Below are positions 1-11,900 of a DNA stretch of 64,000 nucleotides, piece by piece. The DNA lies in assembly GCF_047948215.1 (NCBI RefSeq), contig NC_134457.1:90606898-90670897 (forward strand). Reading direction: 5' to 3'. Position numbers and translations under genes: made by a program. The notes under the pieces are model-generated. The model made no database searches and had not been told where the DNA came from. It worked only from the letters and a program-made list of their open reading frames with translations. The stretch's first letter is position 1, and the number at the start of each line of letters is the position of its first letter. This DNA is from Lycorma delicatula (taxonomy: Eukaryota > Arthropoda > Insecta > Hemiptera > Fulgoridae).

Positions 1-534
1 CTCTTCATTCACTCACGTCTTATAATTAAATTTCCGTTACATTTTAAATTGCATTACACTTCAATTAAAAAAAGATAACTGAGGACAAACTTAACAAAAA
101 AAAAAAAAATGTTTAGATTTAAATCGTTAATGTTGCTGGAGAATTTTTAGAAATAAAAAAAAATATAAATCGTTTTTTTATTTCACTCTTTAATTGTCAA
201 ATGATTACTGCAAGAAAGTGATGATGTAAAAATACAATAAGTTGTCCATTTAAGACTACTGCCCACAGAATAATACAGTTATTTTGAAAAATTTATCTAG
301 AATATTGAGAGATTTCATTAAAAACAGATATCAAAAGAAATATTCATATCGAACCAACGGTTTCTGAGTTTAAGCAAAAATAAAGTACCGAAGAAGAAAC
401 ATACAAAAGGAGATCCTAATTTATATAATATTAAGATATAATTTAATACGGTTTTTATTCTTAATATGAAAAAACTAAGAAACAAAATCTATTCTTTATA
501 TACAAATTTTATCAAATAAAAGTTCGGAGTACCT

Positions 535-880
535 GAGAAGAAAAGATTAGAAACTTTTAAAATGTGGTGCTATAGGAGAGTGTTAAAAATCAGATGGGTA
601 GATAAAGTGACAAATGAGGTATTGCAGCAAATTGATGATGGAAGAAGCATTTGGAAAAATGTAGTTAAAAGAAGAGACAAACTAATAGGTCACACATTAA
701 GGCATTCTGGATTAGTTGCTTTGATATTGGAGGTACAGGTAGATGGGAAAAATTTTGCAGGCAGGCAACGTTTGCAATATATTAAAACAAATTGTTAGGG
801 ATGTAGGGTGTAAGGAATATACCGAAATGAAACGACTGGCACTACATAGGAAATCTTGGAGAGCTGCATCAAACCAGTGA
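535..880 (+). pseudogene. LINE reverse transcriptase C-terminus, RTE-like, frameshifted
   Basis: The reading frame from about 535 gives KRLETFKMWCYRRVLKIRWV followed by DKVTNE and RRDKLIGHTLRH, then EGKNFAG-type residues. This is the familiar tail of insect RTE-like endonuclease/reverse transcriptase proteins, downstream of the catalytic palm. The frame stops after YIKTNC near 798. A one-base shift restores the expected ending (IVRDVGCKEY, EMKRLALHRKSWRAASNQ) up to a stop at 878-880. The catalytic domains are missing, as expected for a 5'-truncated LINE copy. No tandem target duplication was recognised. It is not expected to function. Confidence 0.8.
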
Positions 881-899
881 AATGACTGAAGATAAAAAA

Positions 900-2180
900 A
901 AAATCAAATAAAACACATAAATAATAAAATATGGAAATTCATGTAAAATATGTTTCATGACAGCTGTGTTTTATATAAACGTATTCTATTAACATTGGTG
1001 CGAAAATCTTAAAGCATGTTATATTTTTTTATGTAGATAAATAATTACATTACAATGAATAATTAACGAATAACAACTAACGAAAGTTTTAAGCCTATAA
1101 CTGAATCATACGAATGTCTGTAGGAATGTTCGTTCGTATGTTGCATGCGCTAGCGGACATACAATGAAGAGTATAATTTGGATGACAAACTGTATTGTCT
1201 TAAGTTTAATTACTGAGAATTACTTTGAGTAGAATTACGATAATATCTCTGTAATTAAGTGATTCTGGATAAATTCACTTTAGTTCAACTGAAAGTTATT
1301 CAATTCAGGCAAAACGTAATTATTAATAATTAGTTTTAATTGTATGAAAGATTATTATAATTAATTATACACTGAATACAGATCAAAATTAGCATAAATT
1401 ATATACTTACTACAGTACTGTATTTTCATTTTTATTTCTTAAAATAAAACAAAAGTATCTGTTATATGTTGAAACTGATAAATACAGGTGTATGCATAAT
1501 CATCACTTTTATACGAAAGACCGCAAATAATTTATTAAATTATTACTATTTTTTTATATGTGATTACATTCTTTTAGCAAAACGGAATAAAATAACCATT
1601 AGTGGTCTGACCCATCAATGGAGTCAACTAAGTGGTAAATTTAAATAAAAGAAAATACAGAATTTCAGGAAGTTCCTGTTAAACTCTACAGGTAAAATGT
1701 CTCAGATTGAAATAATGAAAAAAAAAATTATATATTTGTTAATATTATTTAATTTATATTAATATTTCATAAAAGTACCAAAAAAAACCTTGTATCTAAT
1801 GCTAAGATTAATATAACAAAAATTAATACTACAAAAGTGGGGCTTTTATATTTATCAGTTACTTGCTTACTTAAATGTAGTTAAAAGACATTAAAAAACC
1901 ATTAATATTATAAACATCTACTGGAACTGCCAGCAGGATTAAAATAAACTTGTTCGTTGATGGCAGTTATAATTTATAATGATTGTCCACATCAAAATAA
2001 TTAAAAGAAGAAACAGAATACATTTTTAAGTATAGAAATGAAAAATGTGACAATCGAAAAATAATACAACAGAAATAAAGAAGACTATATAAAAAATAGA
2101 GTACCTTTACAGTAGTCTCTATAAATAGAACATTAAAATAGATATACTACTCGTAAAATACATGTGAAAAAAAAAATATA
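900..2180. other. AT-rich stretch without recognised genes
   Basis: Short ORFs are scattered here without domains or coding character. I see A- and T-rich runs and no convincing gene or repeat copy. Confidence 0.6.
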
Positions 2181-2184
2181 AAAA

Positions 2185-2272
2185 CTAGAGATCCGGGCTG
2201 CACACCTTGGACCCCCAGGACCCAGGTCAGTCCAGGCGAACCCCGGAGCAGACCCAGTGGCTTACAGGGCTA
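2185..2272. other. GC-rich insert of unknown origin
   Basis: A short, sharply bounded GC-rich block (CCGGGCTGCACACC to GTGGCTTACAGGG) sits in AT-rich DNA. It resembles the GC-rich fragment at 57480-57620 in composition, and both end in a GGCTATT-type sequence. It is probably a fragment of a LINE untranslated region, but I cannot assign it. Confidence 0.35.
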
Positions 2273-2279
2273 TTTAAAA

Positions 2280-3140
2280 ATAACAAATGTACTTAAATCA
2301 AGGTCAAGAGAATTTACGTAGATTTTAATTTATAAGACATAAGAGGAAAAAACCGGTTATCTATCTTGAAAGTTTTATATAAAATTAAGTTTTATGTACG
2401 ATTAAATGTAAAAGAAAATTTAAACGGAAAGAGTAAAGTTGTGACAAATCATTTTAAAAGACATTTGAAATACTGGAAGACAAATTATTATTTTTTTATA
2501 TTATGCTTTATTTACAATTAAGAGCAATACACACTTTGAAACCGTAAGTAAATCGATTGACAAATAATAACATGAATGAATGCTATCCAATGATTCACCT
2601 CGTCGAATACAAACAATAATAATATACGTTGCTTCTCAAGAACCACACATAATGAGAGTGCACCAACACATTGATAGAAAACGGAATAAATAACAAACAC
2701 AATTAATAGATTACTAAAATTAAAAAGAGTAATAAGAGATTTCAACAAGAATAACAAGCTAAAAAAACAAAATCAAATAAGAATAATAAGATAAAAAATA
2801 ACAGTAATAATTGAGGTAATAGAATCAAACTTAACTACCGAAATAAAAATGATCAATAGTTACAGAATGTTAATAATTTGTATGACTGAAGACAACTCAA
2901 GTAATACTCCTTAACGTACAGATCCAAGTCAAATTATTTAAAATGACAGTTGAATTATCGCCTTACTCATCACCACATAAATGTTATATAACCAACTGTA
3001 ACTAAAAATCTTAGAAGATAGATATTAATATAAAAACCAGTCTATTAAGATACCATAATTGTCATCACACACTATGTATTTGATATTCTGTAAACGACGG
3101 GATTACAGGATTTGAACATAAACGACAGAATTACAGAAAT
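2280..3140. other. AT-rich stretch, no gene recognised
   Basis: No coding segment with family resemblance. Around 2430-2470 there is weak similarity to part of repeat D (AAAGTTGTGACAAATC, then TTTTAAAAGACATT). Short tandem similarity occurs near 3090-3135. Confidence 0.5.
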
Positions 3141-3149
3141 TGTATTAGA

Positions 3150-4480
3150 TCTGTTGATAAATTTCTAACAAATTGAGTCTTTTTAGTCGTCTCACGTCCT
3201 CACTATTGTCCAACAGATTTGCCGCTAAATGGTTTACATTTGTATTTACTCTAGATATGTAGTCCATGCTTACCCTCTGGATTTCCTCACAAATATATAT
3301 TAGTTAGGACGTGGACCTTAGATAGTCGTGGACCTCATTGTTCCTTATGAACTACGGCGCCTCCAATACGATCCTAAGTACTTTGTTTTGAAATCGCTGG
3401 ATGACATCAATGTTGCTGGTGTAAGTTGTTCCCCATAATTGTATACTGTAGTTCCATATCGGTTTCAGAAATACCTTACATAGTAATAATTTTTTTGACA
3501 GAGATAAAATTTCCTATCCGGCAACCAGTATATCTGCATAAACCTGCATAAACTTAATTGCTTTTTTCTTTTTTATGATCCCTCCAGTTCAGACAACGAT
3601 CTAGATGCAAACCCAGGTACCGTAAAATGTTTGTATCAGGGATATAATTATTATCCAGGTGGACTCAAGGGCAATCGCCTCTCCTTATTGTAAAAGTCAC
3701 GTGATTTGACTTAGCAGGATTGACGCTTATCTTCCATTTAAACAGCCACAAGTTGATAAGATTCAATGCAGTTTATCCGAGGCTAGAGCCGCGTCGCTAT
3801 CAACCACCAAGATTGATGTCATTTGCAAAGGACGTGTACATAAATATATGCTCAAATAATTTTCATTAATGCCTTCTGGATTGGGAATTATTTTGTAACT
3901 TACTCGGTTAACCGGCGTTGCCCGGGCTTTGCGCAGGTATAGTAAGGAGGGTTTATTTAAATATTTTTATCTCTTGTGTGTGTATATAAATTGAGAAGGG
4001 AGGGTTAATAGATGACATACCGACAACAGTTCTCAAAGCTTTTACCCTAAAGCATGACGGAACGCTACGTTTTCTGTTTGTCCGTCCGGAGCACAGACAA
4101 AAAAATTATTTACCGTGCCGATTCTCGACCAAGCTATATATAATTGCCCGTAAAAAAAATACGGACTTTCGAACTTAATGCCTGTAAAATAACTGCGACA
4201 TAGCCCGGACTGGAAAGATCTGCAGTGAAGCTCAAATACAAAATTGGACCCAGAACTGAAGATTGTGGAACCCCTGACTGAGTGTCGATATAGTTAGACA
4301 ACCTGATTATACCTAACTTTTGAAAAACTTCCATCTAGATAGCTATGTAGCACGAAATAAAATGGTTGAGGTAAGCTTGATTTTAAATTGTAAAGAAAAC
4401 CAGATAGCCAAACTTTGTCAAAAGGGTTGCTGCAAATAAAAAAAGCCGCCGAACAATAGTTCTTCTTTCCAGACATCCGT
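3150..4480 (-). pseudogene. Jockey-like LINE reverse transcriptase relic, split by a Helitron fragment
   Basis: Reading the minus strand from 4480, the palm begins with FDKVWLSGFLYNLKS (4430 region), followed by SGVPQSSVLGPILYLSFTAD near 4205-4270. This is the reverse transcriptase motif around VPQGSVLGP. After an interruption the frame resumes with FANDINL at 3812-3829, the degraded Y/F-A-D-D catalytic box (second Asp region altered to ND). Then come LGLHLDRCLNWRDH near 3605, the thumb motif IQLWGTTYTSNIDVIQRFQN near 3370-3440 and the C-terminal LAANLLDNSEDVRRLKR near 3185-3235. There are at least three in-frame stops. This order of motifs is that of Jockey-clade LINE ORF2. The endonuclease domain is absent. 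It is inactive. Confidence 0.83.
3903..4205 (-). mobile_element. Helitron 3'-terminal fragment with helicase C-terminus, nested in the Jockey relic
   Basis: On the minus strand an open frame reads FTGIKFESPYFFYGQLYIAW, then SRIG, then VCAPDGQTENVAFRHALG to a stop near 4045. That is the characteristic end of the Helitron Pif1-like helicase (the HGQLYVA-SRVG-type block). Downstream lies a short stem-loop, CCGG/GCAACG/CCGG (3912-3925), then about 9 nt to a possible terminal CGAG followed by T. Helitrons end in a hairpin about 10-12 nt before CTRR and insert between A and T, so this is a plausible but decayed 3' terminus. The fragment lies exactly between the two halves of the Jockey reverse transcriptase. 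Confidence 0.65.
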
Positions 4481-4714
4481 AGATAATACTAACAATTCTA
4501 TGAGATTACTCAATAGATAAACGACAGCTTCGAAAGCCACACTGATGATCTGCTATAATGTTATGGTTTGTAAACATTAGCCAATCTCAAAATGATCTAC
4601 TTTTTATATGAGGCTTTTACTTGGAGTTTACTGTACGCTACTTTTGAAACTGTGAAAAAATAAATGGTAGCCCGAAGTAGGGTGTGGGACGAAGTTCTTA
4701 TCTTTACAAAACTT

Positions 4715-5190
4715 CATCCATCATTAAATACGAGTGTAACTTTAACTGGATATAATTCTATTGTTACTGGAGAAAATAAAGTAAATAAAGACTGTATCAG
4801 GTGTTTTACAAAGTATGGGAATCCTTAAATAAGTTTTCAACAATTAAATGTAAAAAAATGGAATTTTTATAAATGCTTCCACATCAAAATTGTTTATTTT
4901 TCGGTATAAAGCCATGAACCTCCAAGCAATCATGGAAAGCAACTCAAAATTGATTTAAATGAGAGGTTATCATACATCATTTTAAAAGACACTAAAAAAC
5001 AAAAATTGTAACTTAACAAACTTCGTTCTACGACAACCTTAATCCAAATAGCTAGTAATGAATAATTTTCACAGCTAATTTCAAAAGTCGTCCACGACAT
5101 CTCTTAAATAACTGCTCGATAATAAAACATTTAAAAATATTAAAATTTGTTTTCAATGCCCTTTAAAATTATATAGCACATCTCTACCTC
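4715..5190 (+). repeat. Repeat D, copy 1
   Basis: Collinear with 15740-16100 and 23410-23950: ATCCTTAAATAA followed by TTTTCAA, then AAATGCTTCCACATCAAAAT, TATTTTTCGGTAT, CTCCAAG, TTTTCACAGC and AATAACTGCTC all occur in order. It has no coding potential. A leading block (TCATTAAATAC, AAATAAAGTAAATAAA, ATCAGGTGTT) is also shared with 21780-21835 and 22600-22690. Confidence 0.7.
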
Positions 5191-5208
5191 TATCATTAAA
5201 ATGTTTGA

Positions 5209-5210
<2 letters not shown>

Positions 5211-5269
<59 letters not shown>

Positions 5270-5318
5270 GTATATGTTTTGGTATCGAGTATTATATTTT
5301 GTTTCATTTATGTTTGGG

Positions 5319-5363
<45 letters not shown>
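5211..5363. repeat. Compound microsatellite (AT)28, (TA)n, (GA)n
   Basis: An (AT)28 run at 5211-5266 is followed after about 50 nt by (TA)12 at 5319-5342, which passes directly into a (GA)n tract to 5363. Confidence 0.95.
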
Positions 5364-6089
5364 CTACCTTTTGAATTTTATCTCTATTAAAGTATTAAGT
5401 TTGTAGACTTTTCCAATGAGTTTTAGAGATCAATAACACATTTCATAATTACTATTTTCTAATTCTTATTTACGTTGAAGAGTTGGTAAAATTAGTGTTC
5501 AGCGAAAGAAAAGCTGGAAAAGTATTGCATGTCAAATTTAATAAAGTTTTCTCTAAAATGGCTCTGAAGAAAATCAGAATTGATTTTCTTGCGATATTCC
5601 CCAATCTAGTAATGAAATTTGAGAAAAAAATGTGATCAGTGTCCTATATATATAGAAATATTTTAACTAAATTTGAAGAAATTCACTTAGGTAAATCCTG
5701 AAATACACCGCCAAAAGCAGTACGACACACATACGTATATTGAATTTTTATTTTTTAAATTTATTTTTATCATTTTGAAAGTAGTTTAAACTTGAAAAAA
5801 TGTATAAAATATATGAATTAAAAAATATAAAAAAATCGTAGTTAAAACCAGATTTTCAAAGAAAATCTAAGGAACCTCTGAATTAAAATGAAAATGTCTA
5901 ACCATCCAGAAACAAAAGCTAAACTAACTGGTTACGGCTCATAAAACTATTAGAAGTATAAAAGAAAGATATAAAACAGATGTTGTATTTTACAACAGAC
6001 TGACGCGGAACAAAGGGTAATTACCTTATGTGTGGTTCTCAAGAATTTATTATCGTAGAAAATAATTTTATGGTCATGAAGGGTTGTAA

Positions 6090-6127
<38 letters not shown>

Positions 6128-6151
6128 ATAGTATATATATATATATATATA
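6090..6151. repeat. (AGT)n then (AT)n microsatellite
   Basis: About twelve AGT units (6090-6127) lead into (AT)10 at 6132-6151. Confidence 0.95.
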
Positions 6152-7440
6152 CAGTATCACATGGTTAAATCATAAAAAAATAAATTTCTCTATAAAATCA
6201 TTACAATGCTTAAGAAAGTCAATGAAGAAGTCATTAAAAGAAAATAAGGGAATTTATATTTAAATCACTAGTTGTGAATTAATATGTTTTAAAAACTTTT
6301 CATAATTAAAAAAAAACAATGATATTTGGCTTTCTCGTTTGCCAAATAAAGGTATTTCAGAATTACAATATCTATAAACGCTGAAGATTGAATTATAAAC
6401 AATCCAATTTTAAATACCTTTAAATTTTCAACTTAAAAATTATTATAATTTTGCTTCTAGATATCTATATGTTTTCATTTATGTATAATTCAGTTTACTT
6501 TATAATTCATAAACTATAATTTCTATTATCCCATTAAATATTATACACAGTTAAGTATGAAATAAATATCTCAAAAATGGGCTGTTATATTATCATAAAA
6601 TGTAACTAAAGATTAAACCTGCTACTTTTAATTAATTAATTTATTTTTATTTTTAGATATTTAATTTCAGTAATTATTCAGATAAAGCTGAAGAAAGTAA
6701 ACAGCCTATTCTTTTCTCTGATTTCGAAGTGGGCCTTAAAAAGAATGTTTTAAATTTGTAATAGGTTTTTATTTAATTCTTATTTATAATTGTTTTTGTT
6801 TCTAAATCTATTCTAATATTGAAATAATTCTTGAATAGATTTAAAATTGTAATATATTATCGCGATTCGGTCTATTTTGTTTTTAATAAAAGTCAAATAT
6901 CTTAAACTCTTCTTCATGATAAATTAATAATATTTACTAATATTTCCTCAGAATTAAATTCTCTAAAAATTTTGTTGCAAACTTTACTGTAGTAGTTTAC
7001 TGGCAATTTAACTAAGTTAACAAATTATGTTTTGACACCAAATTCTTTGTGTTTTACAATACTTTGGTAAAACTTACTAGGTTGAGATCTGTTTTATTCA
7101 ATTTTTCACGTCAAAATTATCAAATCTGTCCTTTAGTTTAACTTCAAGAATTTATTCTTAGAGCCCAAACAAGGGTAAAATGTTTCGCAAACTTATCACT
7201 AAAAAAAGAGACGTTTCCGGACTTATGTTTATATGAACGTTTTTCTTTATTTCCACTTTATAGACTGTATTCTGAAATTCTTCCCGTTTCTCCGTGAGAC
7301 ATCTTATAAAATATACTTTTCAATTTTTTATCATTCTTATAAAGAAAAATGAATTAGAAAACTGTGTTGGCCACGTTATGATTCATTAGTATAAATTAGA
7401 TATTACAAGGAAGTTGTGATGGTCATACTTTTCTTATGTA

Positions 7441-7474
7441 GTTTTATTATTATTATTGTTATTATTATTATTAC
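7441..7474. repeat. (TTA)n microsatellite
   Basis: Imperfect TTA array with one TTG interruption. Confidence 0.9.
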
Positions 7475-9598
7475 ATAACTGGACGTAACAAGGAAGGAAC
7501 GCAACGTTGTCGGATATCTTAGGGCAATCAATCGAAGTATCTTCTTCAATCTTTTAAAGTATCAATCTTTTAAACCTAAAAAGAATTTGCAATCATTTAT
7601 ATCTGTGAAACCTATTAAAGTAATCAACATACATAAAATTGAAAAGGCTAAATTTTTAAGTTTACAACGTGATAATCTGAAAGACTATTCCGAAATATTT
7701 ATCCTCCGCACATAATATTTCTATTTACTAACTGAAGCTTATTTGAAACAACTGCATTGATTACAACTTTAATAAAAATACATTATTACATGCAGACATT
7801 ACATTCATCCTATGAATAATCAATACCAACAAAATTTTTCATTTAAAAAATTCTTCTTTTTTAAATCAATATTTTCTCAAATAATGTTTATTTGTAATAT
7901 TACCCGAGTAAGATAGTAAGGCAGAATCTTTGTCTGTTTTATCCACTTATACAATAATAAATGTTTTTTCTCAAACACGTAAGTTTACACTAACGATTTA
8001 TAAAGTGGTAGACACCATTATCTCAAAACTGAAAAATCAAAACGTCTTGCAATTCATTAAAAGTGATTTTAAATACGAGTATAAACAGATTTATAATTTT
8101 TCTTTTTTCTTTTGCTCAATAACAATTATAATTACAATAGGCTCTCCTGCAGAGTCATAAGTAAGTTTCATGACAAAAGCATGTGATAAGAAGGTCCTTA
8201 AGAAACCCCCAAAATAAATAGTACACAATAAACAGTTACAAGCAAACTTAAAGACAAATATGAAATTTCAAGCTCAGTCATAAATCACAAACCATTAATT
8301 TTAGCACCATATAGTCCACAAAACAAACATTAATAACAAATAAAAAATAAAAAGAAAGAGAAGTAACAAGAAATTAGATACGACACCACTAAACCTGACG
8401 GTGTTAGATTCCAAACTGTTACGCAGATCCTAAGTCGAGTACATGGGTTCGTTTCAACCGTCAGACGTCTCTGCTGTTATCGATTTATAAATACTTTATT
8501 TAAAATACAAATGCAAATATATCTCTACGGATGTAAAATGTATAAGAATTGTCGGGCTCCTTAAAACTATTACGAAAAAACAAAAGTTAAAAATAAATAA
8601 ATCAGTAATTAAAAAATTAATTTGATTATTATTAATAAATAAATTTACAGAAATTAATATAACAAGATATTTTTAAAGTAAATAAAAATTGAATTTCTAG
8701 AAATACTTAAACAGTTGAAAAATACAATATTTATAAATTAAAAGTAGTTGAATATTTATTTTAAAGCATTTAAATATTTAGAATAATCATTAGTAAGGAA
8801 GGTAAATTCTTTATCTATGTTGAACCATTTTTAACTCACGTGTACTGTTTTATAAGCAGTGATGCTGATATGTAATATATGAACGAGATCATGTAAACAT
8901 TTTATCATACTTAATGATTTAGCAAACATCTGCAGTAGTTTAGGATTCCTTTAGAATTACGTATATATTTTTTTTTAACTTTAAATTTCAACTTATTTTA
9001 TTTTAAAATATTGGTAGTCTATTCGTTTATTTCAAAATCAGTTTTAAAATTGTTTAAAAAAATGTCTGTTTATTTTACAAAGAGTTCTCGTATTTAATAA
9101 TTTATTAAATTTTCTTTAAATTTATTTTTTATTTTTCTTGGTAATTTCGTAATTAATGTTTCCAATAAACGGATAATATAATTTTTTTTAAATGTTATCA
9201 CTTTTCTGAATTCATAATATTTTTATGAAGTCGTAAAGAATGAATTTGTAAAAATGTTGATTTAATAAAGGCTTGCGTATTCCTGAAATCTACTTTCAAA
9301 CAGCTTCTTTTTTGTCTTAAGCTACTTGAGTTTTTACAAAAACGTTTGTATTTTAATTAAAAAAAAAAAAAAAATCTAAAAATATTACCATTTTCGTTTT
9401 TTTTTTTTTAATAACCGTATTCCGTCATATCATTAAAACATTTCTATTAATTCTTTATTTTCTATTTCATAAAATTTAATGCAGCAGCTCTTGGTAATAC
9501 CAATTTTTTTATCTTATTGCAAATGACATAATTGTGTTTACACCTTAAAATAATTATATAAAATGATTTGAAGTAGCAGTTAAAAAACATTATACATA

Positions 9599-9688
9599 GG
9601 ATAGATACTATCCATCGTTTTATTCATACTTAAAGTTATTTAAGTATGAATAAAACGGCTATATATGTTACGACTATAATCGTAACAT
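9599..9688. repeat. Three adjacent perfect hairpins
   Basis: Three inverted repeats stand side by side: GGATAG/ATA/CTATCC (9599-9613); 19-nt perfect arms at 9616-9634 and 9639-9657 around GTTA; and ATGTTACGA/CTATAA/TCGTAACAT (9665-9688). They are not part of any coding relic. Confidence 0.9.
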
Positions 9689-9964
9689 CGCTAATAGCGT
9701 GTATAGAATTCGCATTAAAGATAACAAAATATTTCTGTCCCTCCGTAAAGCGAAATTTTTTAATGTTTAATTAAATAAAAAATTATCTTGGATTATCAAA
9801 TCGATTCCATTTATAATAAAATCAGACTGTACTGTTTTGGTTTGAAAAGTCTTAAAAAACCGCTAAATGTATCGTTATTATTAAATACTTATTATGCTAA
9901 CGTAGATTTCTATCTGAGCATAATATCACCACAAAGCAGAATAACCAAATCCCATGTATTACTC

Positions 9965-10222
9965 AAAGGCCGCCGGGTTTTGACTTGCCACGTAAGACAT
10001 GGTCAACGCTAAACAATACGGACTCAGCATGGTAGGTGCGTCTATTTCCTGTATGACTGGGGTAAAACACCGACGCCCTTTTGTGAGTGTGATGAAAATC
10101 AAACTACCAGACACATCACAGAAGTTTGCCCTAGGACAGCTTATGAAGGGATTCCTAAAGATTTCCTGATGGCAACTCCAGAATCGATAGCATATATTAG
10201 TTTGTTAAATCTTTGTTTATAA
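9965..10222 (+). pseudogene. LINE ORF2 C-terminus with CCHC motif, frameshifted
   Basis: The sequence PPGFDLPRKTWSTLN, then a frameshift, then RTQHGRCVYFLYDWGKTPTP, then FCECDENQTTRHITEVCP is the carboxy-terminal cysteine-histidine motif (C-x-C-x7-H-x4-C) of insect LINE ORF2 proteins. The frame continues through YEGIPKDFLMATPESIAYI and ends LLNLCL-stop at 10220-10222. A LINE-like 3' tail follows, ending in AAATACATAAATAAATAA near 10286. The catalytic reverse transcriptase is missing, as expected for a 5'-truncated copy. Confidence 0.78.
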
Positions 10223-10298
10223 TTTTGACTGTAATTGGTGCCAAATGGTTTCAGTGTCATACGCTAAATACATAAATAAATAATATCATCTCGTAGGA

Positions 10299-10332
10299 CT
10301 TCTTTTAAAAGTTTAAAGACGTTTAAAAGAAG
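10299..10332. repeat. Small inverted repeat
   Basis: Arms CTTCTTTTAAA and TTTAAAAGAAG (11 nt, perfect) flank a 12-nt spacer just after the LINE tail. Confidence 0.8.
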
Positions 10333-10440
10333 AGATTTTCAAGATACAAAAATGATCTGATCATAAGGCACTAATAAGTATGAATAGACCAATATTTAAA
10401 AAATAAAAAAGTTAACTTATCTGTGTGCTTATTTTATGAA
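10325..10440 (+). repeat. Repeat E, copy 1
   Basis: Shares ATCAAGATACAA-like, CATAAGTATGAAT, ATAGACC-AT and GTTAACT blocks in order with 48055-48190. It is non-coding and lies a short distance upstream of repeat B here. Confidence 0.45.
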
Positions 10441-10589
10441 TGTGTAATCTTTGATAAAAAGAATAGTCACTTAATTTATTAAGAACAGTCAAACGTAGAT
10501 TTGTATAAAAGACAAACGGACACACAAATATTCTTCTTTACATAAATATATAACCTATGTGTACCTATAAAGTAACATGTCCTAACTGA

Positions 10590-11560
10590 TTGATTCATCA
10601 ACGTTTAGCAAAAGCTAGTCAAGATAAATTGATGAAAATTTGCATACATTTTCATCTTACGGTGTAAGTATACATTAAGAAAGGATTTTGTGAAATTCCG
10701 AATTTAAAGGGTTAAAATAGATTAACAATGAAATTTACTATTTTTTTAATTTCTCAGTAATAAATACAGATACCAACTTGATTTTTGGTGTGCGTAATTT
10801 TCATGTAAATATCTAAAAAAATTTCTAGATTTTTAAAAATTTGACCTTGAGAGGGGGTGAAGAAAGTTAAAAAGTTTCACAGTGATTGCAGCAAATTTTC
10901 CCCATTTCCGGCTATACTAAACGAGACATTCACTAGACTGGTGTTTGCAAATACTCTTCAAATAAATGTCTAAAAACCACTTTCGATTTTTGAATTTCGA
11001 TATTTTAGGGGTGCGGCGGTGTACGGAGCGGCGGCTCAAGTAACACAGGCACTGTTACTGTATGTGCCACGCGAATGGCTGCACCTGCCTCCAGTTACTT
11101 GACTAAAAAATACAAATTAAACGATTTAAAAAAAAATGAGAAACGAAGTACGGTCACCTCCTAGTGGTGTTTGTCGGGTAACGCTAAGAATCGGGCAAAA
11201 TACATTTTTACTCTACGAAGTACGGGTAACTTGTTATAAGTAATATCTTTAAGATGGAGACCGAGTGTTTTGAAACCACATCCTTAGATGACCCAAAATT
11301 TCGGTTTCTGTACTGACCAAACTGTTGCTTCGAAGAAATGGCAATACACTGATCTTTTTTATAAATTGAAGAGGCTTTAATTATTGTTTATCATTATTAT
11401 TCTCACAAGCAAGAGTTTAATGAACACAACGGGGTCCAAGGGGTAGAGACCTCTGACTAGACGGGAAGAGCAAGCGAAACGAGTCATGACCGGCTAAATA
11501 TTCCCTGATCGCAACGGGAAATGCAAGTTACCATATAGCATGGACGAAGCCACGATCGGG
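10590..11560 (+). mobile_element. Repeat B copy 1, Helitron-like non-autonomous element
   Basis: Aligns over its length with 55845-56782: ATTGATGAAA, TACGGTGTAAGT, AATTCCGA, TTAAAGGGTTAAAATAGATT, GAAACGAAGTACGGTCAC, GGTAACGCTA and GTACTGACCAAACTGTTGC recur in order. The end (GACGAAGCCACGATCGGG) corresponds to the hairpin end of the better-preserved copy at 56754-56782 but is decayed. No transposase or helicase is present. Classification as Helitron-derived is an inference from the terminal structure of copy 2. Confidence 0.6.
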
Positions 11561-11900
11561 TGGTGAGATTGAGGATTGTAATATATTTTTCATCTATCTT
11601 TATTATGTTTTTGCTTATCAGTTTGTGTGGAATATTTCAATTCATTAATAATATGGATTGGTCTGACAAAGATTGTTCAGTTTTTTCTTTATTTAAGGGT
11701 TGGGTAACAATTTGTTGTTTATCATATACGTATTCCTTCTAAATTTTTAATAGAAATCTTTATCTTTTATTTATAAAAAATAAAGATTATAAGAAATAAA
11801 GAATTGATAAACTATTAATAAGTTTGCTATTAAAAAAATATTGCAGATGAAGCAGCGAGCGGAAAAGCTAGAGAAAAAAAATGATATATGTATATATATA

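Larger units (their letters stand above)
5400..9590. other. Long AT-rich stretch without recognised genes
   Basis: Apart from simple repeats at 6090-6151 and 7441-7474, I see no coding motif, LINE block or structured repeat here. The short ORF at 7930-8160 has no recognisable domain and biased AT-rich codons. Confidence 0.55.

Noticed and set aside
5205..5390. ORF of alternating Ile/Tyr and Glu/Arg
   Set aside because: It is a direct translation of (AT)n and (GA)n microsatellites.
6090..6127. CRISPR-like regular array
   Set aside because: It is a trinucleotide microsatellite without spacers, in a eukaryotic context.
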